Below the pieces are notes generated by a model. It searched no databases. It was given only the letters and a program-made list of their open reading frames with translations, and was not told where the DNA came from. From Actinomycetospora straminea (GTDB lineage: Bacteria; Actinomycetota; Actinomycetes; Mycobacteriales; Pseudonocardiaceae), in assembly GCF_028737255.1 (NCBI RefSeq), contig NZ_JAQZAN010000010.1:149544-213543 (forward strand): a DNA stretch of 64,000 nucleotides. The letters are read 5' to 3'. The position numbers and the translations under genes were made by a program. Of the stretch, positions 61,546 to 64,000 are shown one piece after another. The first letter of the stretch is position 1; each line of letters begins with the position of its first letter.

Positions 61546-62117
61546 CCGGCGAGCTGCCCACCGTCACCTTCACCGCCATGGCCGACGGCACGTCCGCGGA
61601 CTACGCGCTGCTCGAGCGCTACGAGCAGGCCGAGCTGGCCCGGTTCCCCGACCGCGTGCTCGGGTGGCTGCGCGCCATGGACGACCACACCGGCTACCGG
61701 GTCACCCGCCTCGGGCACAGCCTGCAGGCCGCGACCCGCGCGCACCGTGCCGGCGAGGACGAGGAGACCGTCGTCTGCGCCCTGGTCCACGACGTCGGCG
61801 ACGTGCTCGCGCCGGCCAACCACTCCGAGGTCGTCGCGGCCGTCGTGCGCCCGTACGTCTCCGAGCGCAACCACTGGATCCTCCGCCACCACGGGGTGTT
61901 CCAGGGCGTCCACTGGTTCCACCACGTCGGCGCCGACCCCGATGCCCGCGACCGCTACGCCGGCCACCCCTGGTACCAGGCCTGCGTCGACTTCTGTGCG
62001 CACTACGACCAGAACTCGTTCGACCCCGACTACCCCACCGAGCCGCTGGAGTTCTTCGAGCCCCTGGTCCGACGCGTGTTCCACCCCGAGCGCGTCCACG
62101 CTCCCGACCTCACGTGA
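61542..62117 (+). CDS. HD-domain mixed-valent di-iron oxygenase (TmpB/PhnZ-like)
   Basis: A 191-residue HD-domain protein. Probable di-iron ligands in order: His in RLGHSLQAA, His-Asp in ALVHDVGDV, His in PANHSEV, His in LRHHGVF, Asp in AHYDQNSFD. An early Tyr-x-x-x-x-x-Tyr-Glu (DYALLERYEQ) could be the gating Tyr/Glu of PhnZ-type enzymes. PhnZ and TmpB are about 190 residues and split the C-P bond of a 1-hydroxyphosphonate with O2. It is coupled by a four-base overlap to the preceding hydroxylase, as expected for a two-step C-P cleavage. Hydrolytic HD phosphodiesterase activity is the alternative. Confidence 0.82.
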   Translation: MTGELPTVTFTAMADGTSADYALLERYEQAELARFPDRVLGWLRAMDDHTGYRVTRLGHSLQAATRAHRAGEDEETVVCALVHDVGDVLAPANHSEVVAAVVRPYVSERNHWILRHHGVFQGVHWFHHVGADPDARDRYAGHPWYQACVDFCAHYDQNSFDPDYPTEPLEFFEPLVRRVFHPERVHAPDLT

Positions 62118-62136
62118 GGACCTCCGGTGGGGACCC

Positions 62137-62574
62137 TCAGCCCGGGACGCCGTAGACCTGCCGCAGCGAGCGCTTGATCGGCGCGCCGCCGCTGACCTGG
62201 AACACCGCGCCGAGGCACCGCCCGAGCAGGGTCCGCGACCGCCGGTCGTAGGTCTCGGTGATCCGGCTGCCCGTGCCGTGCGGCGCGACGTGCATCTCGA
62301 ACGTGCCGCCCGGCGCGAAGATCCGGCCGTCGGTGAGCACGCCGCGGACCACCGCGTCGGTCCACTCGTAGCTGACGCGCTCCCAGATGTCGACGCCGGG
62401 CAGGGCGGTCCCCTCGGTGACGTCGGCGTGGCCGTCGCCCAGGGAGTGCACGCGGAACAGCCGCGGGGTGAGGTTCGGCCAGATCTCCGGGCGGCGCTCC
62501 GAGAAGTCGACCATCGCGCCGATGACCTGGTCGGGCGGGTCGCGCACGTCGAGCCGGAAGCTGAACCTCGGCAC
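62137..62574 (-). CDS. SRPBCC (START-like) superfamily protein
   Basis: A 145-residue protein from GTG 62574 (VPRFSFRLDVRDPPDQVIGAMVDFSERRPEIWPNLTPRLFRVH), with the polyketide cyclase/SRPBCC pattern of an amphipathic helix and antiparallel strands, ending in a long helix (GRCLGAVFQVSGGAPIKRSLRQV). It binds hydrophobic ligands in relatives. Function unknown. It converges on the HD-oxygenase gene with a 19-bp gap. Confidence 0.82.
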   Translation of the reverse strand: MPRFSFRLDVRDPPDQVIGAMVDFSERRPEIWPNLTPRLFRVHSLGDGHADVTEGTALPGVDIWERVSYEWTDAVVRGVLTDGRIFAPGGTFEMHVAPHGTGSRITETYDRRSRTLLGRCLGAVFQVSGGAPIKRSLRQVYGVPG

Positions 62575-62651
62575 GCGGTCACCGCCTCGTCCTGCGGGTA
62601 CGGGATGGGCCCGGCCATGCTCCTCTCCCCCGGGCCCGCCGTCGAGCACGG

Positions 62652-63284
62652 TCAGGTCGTGGCGAGCCGCCGCACGCCCGGGCCCTCGAGACGGGGCAGG
62701 GCGGCCTGCGTGCGGCCGGTGAGCAGGAGCAGGAGGTCGCGGATCGACCCGTGCACCGGCTCGCCGTCGCCCCGGACCCACGAGGTGTCGGTGGCGACGA
62801 GCTGCAGCCCGCGCAGGCGTCGTCGGGCCCAGAACGGCCAGCCCATGCGCCAGACGCGCTCGGCGCCCGCGCGCAGGCCGTCCAGCGGGGGCGTGACCTC
62901 GAGACCGAGGGGCAGGGCGACGTCCTGGACGTGCACCAGCGTGTCGAACACGAGGTTGTCGAGCGTGGTGATCGCCGGCTTGTCCCGCAGGGGCGCGACC
63001 GCGCGCAGCTCCGCCGCGACGCCCGCCCCGAGCCGGTCGGCGTGGCCCACCGCCATCACGCGGTTGACCTCGTCGAAGTCGCCGCGGGCACGGACCGCCG
63101 CGGCGAGGATGCGCGGGAGGCCGGGCGAGCGCGGGGTGAAGGCGACGTGCGCGACGACGTCCCGCACGCGCCATCGTCCGCAGAGCGAGGGCCGGTCGAG
63201 GTCCCCGGCCGGGAGCGCCGCCGCCAGGTCGGCCAGCACCACGCGCTGCTCGCTGATCATCCGCCACTTCGCGTCGACGTCCAT
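62652..63284 (-). CDS. Maleylpyruvate isomerase N-terminal-domain protein (TIGR03083-like)
   Basis: A 210-residue DinB-like helical-bundle protein: EQRVVLADLAAALPAGDLDRPSLCGRWRVRDVVAHVAF with the metal-binding His, LDNLVFDTLVHVQDVALPLG with further His, and a C-terminal SIRDLLLLLTGR segment. Related proteins use mycothiol as cofactor; the substrate is unknown. The start is the ATG at 63284. It is divergent from a MarR regulator. Confidence 0.87.
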   Translation of the reverse strand: MDVDAKWRMISEQRVVLADLAAALPAGDLDRPSLCGRWRVRDVVAHVAFTPRSPGLPRILAAAVRARGDFDEVNRVMAVGHADRLGAGVAAELRAVAPLRDKPAITTLDNLVFDTLVHVQDVALPLGLEVTPPLDGLRAGAERVWRMGWPFWARRRLRGLQLVATDTSWVRGDGEPVHGSIRDLLLLLTGRTQAALPRLEGPGVRRLATT

Positions 63285-63305
63285 GCCCTGATCCCGTCAG
63301 AGAGA

Positions 63306-63322
63306 CTGACCAAACAGGTCAG
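63306..63322. promoter_or_regulatory. MarR-type palindrome CTGACC-N5-GGTCAG
   Basis: Perfect 6-bp arms with an AAACA centre, in the 68-bp gap between the divergent MDMPI-fold and MarR genes. A further half-site CTGACC lies at 63328-63333. It probably mediates MarR autoregulation and control of the neighbouring gene. Confidence 0.68.
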
Positions 63323-63352
63323 AGTGTCTGACCATCTCGTACGCTCGTCAAC

Positions 63353-63784
63353 GTGCCCGAGGACCTCAACACCGGGGTGTTGCTGTACCTGCCCTACCGC
63401 GCGATGGAGACGCGGGTGTTCGAGGAGCTGGCCGCCGCCGGTTTCGACTTCACCCCGTCCCAGGCGCGCGTCTTCCAGCGCATCGCGCCCGACGGGAGCC
63501 GGCTGAGCGACCTCGCCCGCCAGGCCGGGATCACCAAGCAGAGCACGGCGTTCCTGGTCGACCAGCTGGAGCGCCTCGGCTACGTCGACCGCGTGCCCGA
63601 CCCGGACGACGGGCGCGCGCGTCTCGTCCGGATCACCGAGCGGGGTCACCGCAGCGTCGAGGCCTCGCGGGCGGTCGTGGCCCGGGTGGAGGCGGAGTGG
63701 GAGGCCCACCTCGGCGCCCGGCGGATGGCGCAGCTGCGCCGCATCCTCACCGACCTGCGGGAGATCACCGACCCGTGGCGGTGA
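63353..63784 (+). CDS. MarR-family transcriptional regulator
   Basis: A 143-residue protein with a winged helix-turn-helix: FTPSQARVFQRIAPDGSRLSDLARQAGITKQSTAFLVDQLERLGYVDRVPDPDDGRARLVRITERG (about 38-103), flanked by dimerisation helices. The start is GTG 63353 (VPEDLNTGVLLYLPYRAMETR). It is divergent from the maleylpyruvate isomerase-fold gene, with a clear operator-like palindrome between. Confidence 0.92.
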   Translation: MPEDLNTGVLLYLPYRAMETRVFEELAAAGFDFTPSQARVFQRIAPDGSRLSDLARQAGITKQSTAFLVDQLERLGYVDRVPDPDDGRARLVRITERGHRSVEASRAVVARVEAEWEAHLGARRMAQLRRILTDLREITDPWR

Positions 63785-63962
63785 GGCGGCACGACCCCGC
63801 CGGTGTGATCGCCGCCCGGCGCGGACACCCGGGTTCCGCGTGCTGCCGACCCGATGGGGCCCGGGAAACGAACCGGGAGCCAACGGGGCCGCGCGGCACG
63901 CTGCTCCCCGTGTGCGGCCGGCACCGGTCGCGAGCCCGCTCCGCCGTCCACCCGAGGTGCCC

Positions 63963-64000
63963 GTGAACCAGCCGCCCGCCCTACCCCCCCGTGACGACCA
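63963..64000 (+). CDS. Possible start of a gene running off the window
   Basis: A GTG at 63963, with GAGGTGCCC just upstream, opens a frame (VNQPPALPPRDD) that is still open at the last base. Proline-rich N-termini of this kind are common in actinobacterial membrane proteins. Too little is present to say more. Confidence 0.4.
   Translation, partial: MNQPPALPPRDD

Overview
This is a contiguous chromosomal stretch from a very GC-rich actinobacterium. The base composition is extreme, there are many GTG starts, and successive genes often overlap by four bases (GTGA or ATGA). The gene types (SARP and LuxR ATPase regulators, SCO6745-like, DUF2277, mycothiol-type maleylpyruvate isomerase fold proteins) point to Pseudonocardiales, for example Pseudonocardia or Actinomycetospora; this placement is inference. 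No rRNA, tRNA, CRISPR array, origin or intact transposon was seen. The window looks like catabolic and accessory chromosome with a few housekeeping genes (hrpB-like helicase, ribBA, fdxA).

Layout. 1-6.0 kb: 3' end of a tryptophan 2,3-dioxygenase-like gene, a decayed IS110-type transposase tail, a CPA1 Na+/H+ antiporter, two small cupins (one like 2,4'-dihydroxyacetophenone dioxygenase), a LuxR regulator and xylose isomerase. 6.1-13.3 kb: a SARP/BTAD ATPase regulator, two alpha/beta hydrolases (the second frameshifted) and a LuxR ATPase regulator. 13.5-21.5 kb: an overlapping operon of two hydantoinase-A-type subunits flanking an acetone-carboxylase-gamma-like zinc protein, a small unknown, a thiolase and a feruloyl/aryl-CoA-synthetase-type ligase. 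This reads like an aryl-ketone carboxylation route (carboxylate, CoA-activate, thiolyse), except that no hydantoinase-B subunit is present. 21.5-27.7 kb: ferredoxin, hydrolases, a decayed cupin duplicate, an SDR with its divergent XRE regulator, a DUF1275 membrane protein and a dehalogenase-like hydrolase. 27.7-31 kb: a tiny membrane protein, a proline-rich membrane protein and a secreted heparin-lyase-like protein with a repetitive Ser/Arg/Asp tail. 31-37.7 kb: a ThDP enzyme, an esterase, a fatty acid hydroxylase-family protein, two TetR regulators, a hydrolase and a GntR regulator.

37.7-45.7 kb: ribBA, flavin reductase, AraC regulator, aldehyde dehydrogenase, a RutA-like flavin monooxygenase, a PucR regulator, and a VOC/SnoaL pair. 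Related promoter-proximal motifs link ribBA, the reductase, araC and the dehydrogenase, suggesting one flavin-dependent oxidation regulon that makes its own FMN precursor. 45.9-50.5 kb: a sugar-acid operon (L-fuconate dehydratase, GntR, IlvD/Edd dehydratase, DapA-type aldolase) with a perfect GntR-type palindrome upstream. 50.5-58.3 kb: SCO6745-like protein, DUF2277, a small membrane protein, a third large LuxR ATPase, a SEC-C protein and an HrpB helicase. 58.4-64 kb: a CPBP protease, a LysR regulator divergent from a TauD-like/HD-domain oxygenase pair resembling TmpA-TmpB of phosphonate breakdown, an SRPBCC protein, and a MarR regulator divergent from a maleylpyruvate isomerase-fold protein with a clear operator between them.

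Several loci are decayed or frameshifted: the IS110 tail, the cupin duplicate, one alpha/beta hydrolase, one SnoaL gene, an epimerase tail and an MDMPI N-terminus. These mark recent gene turnover, although the single-base cases could be assembly errors.
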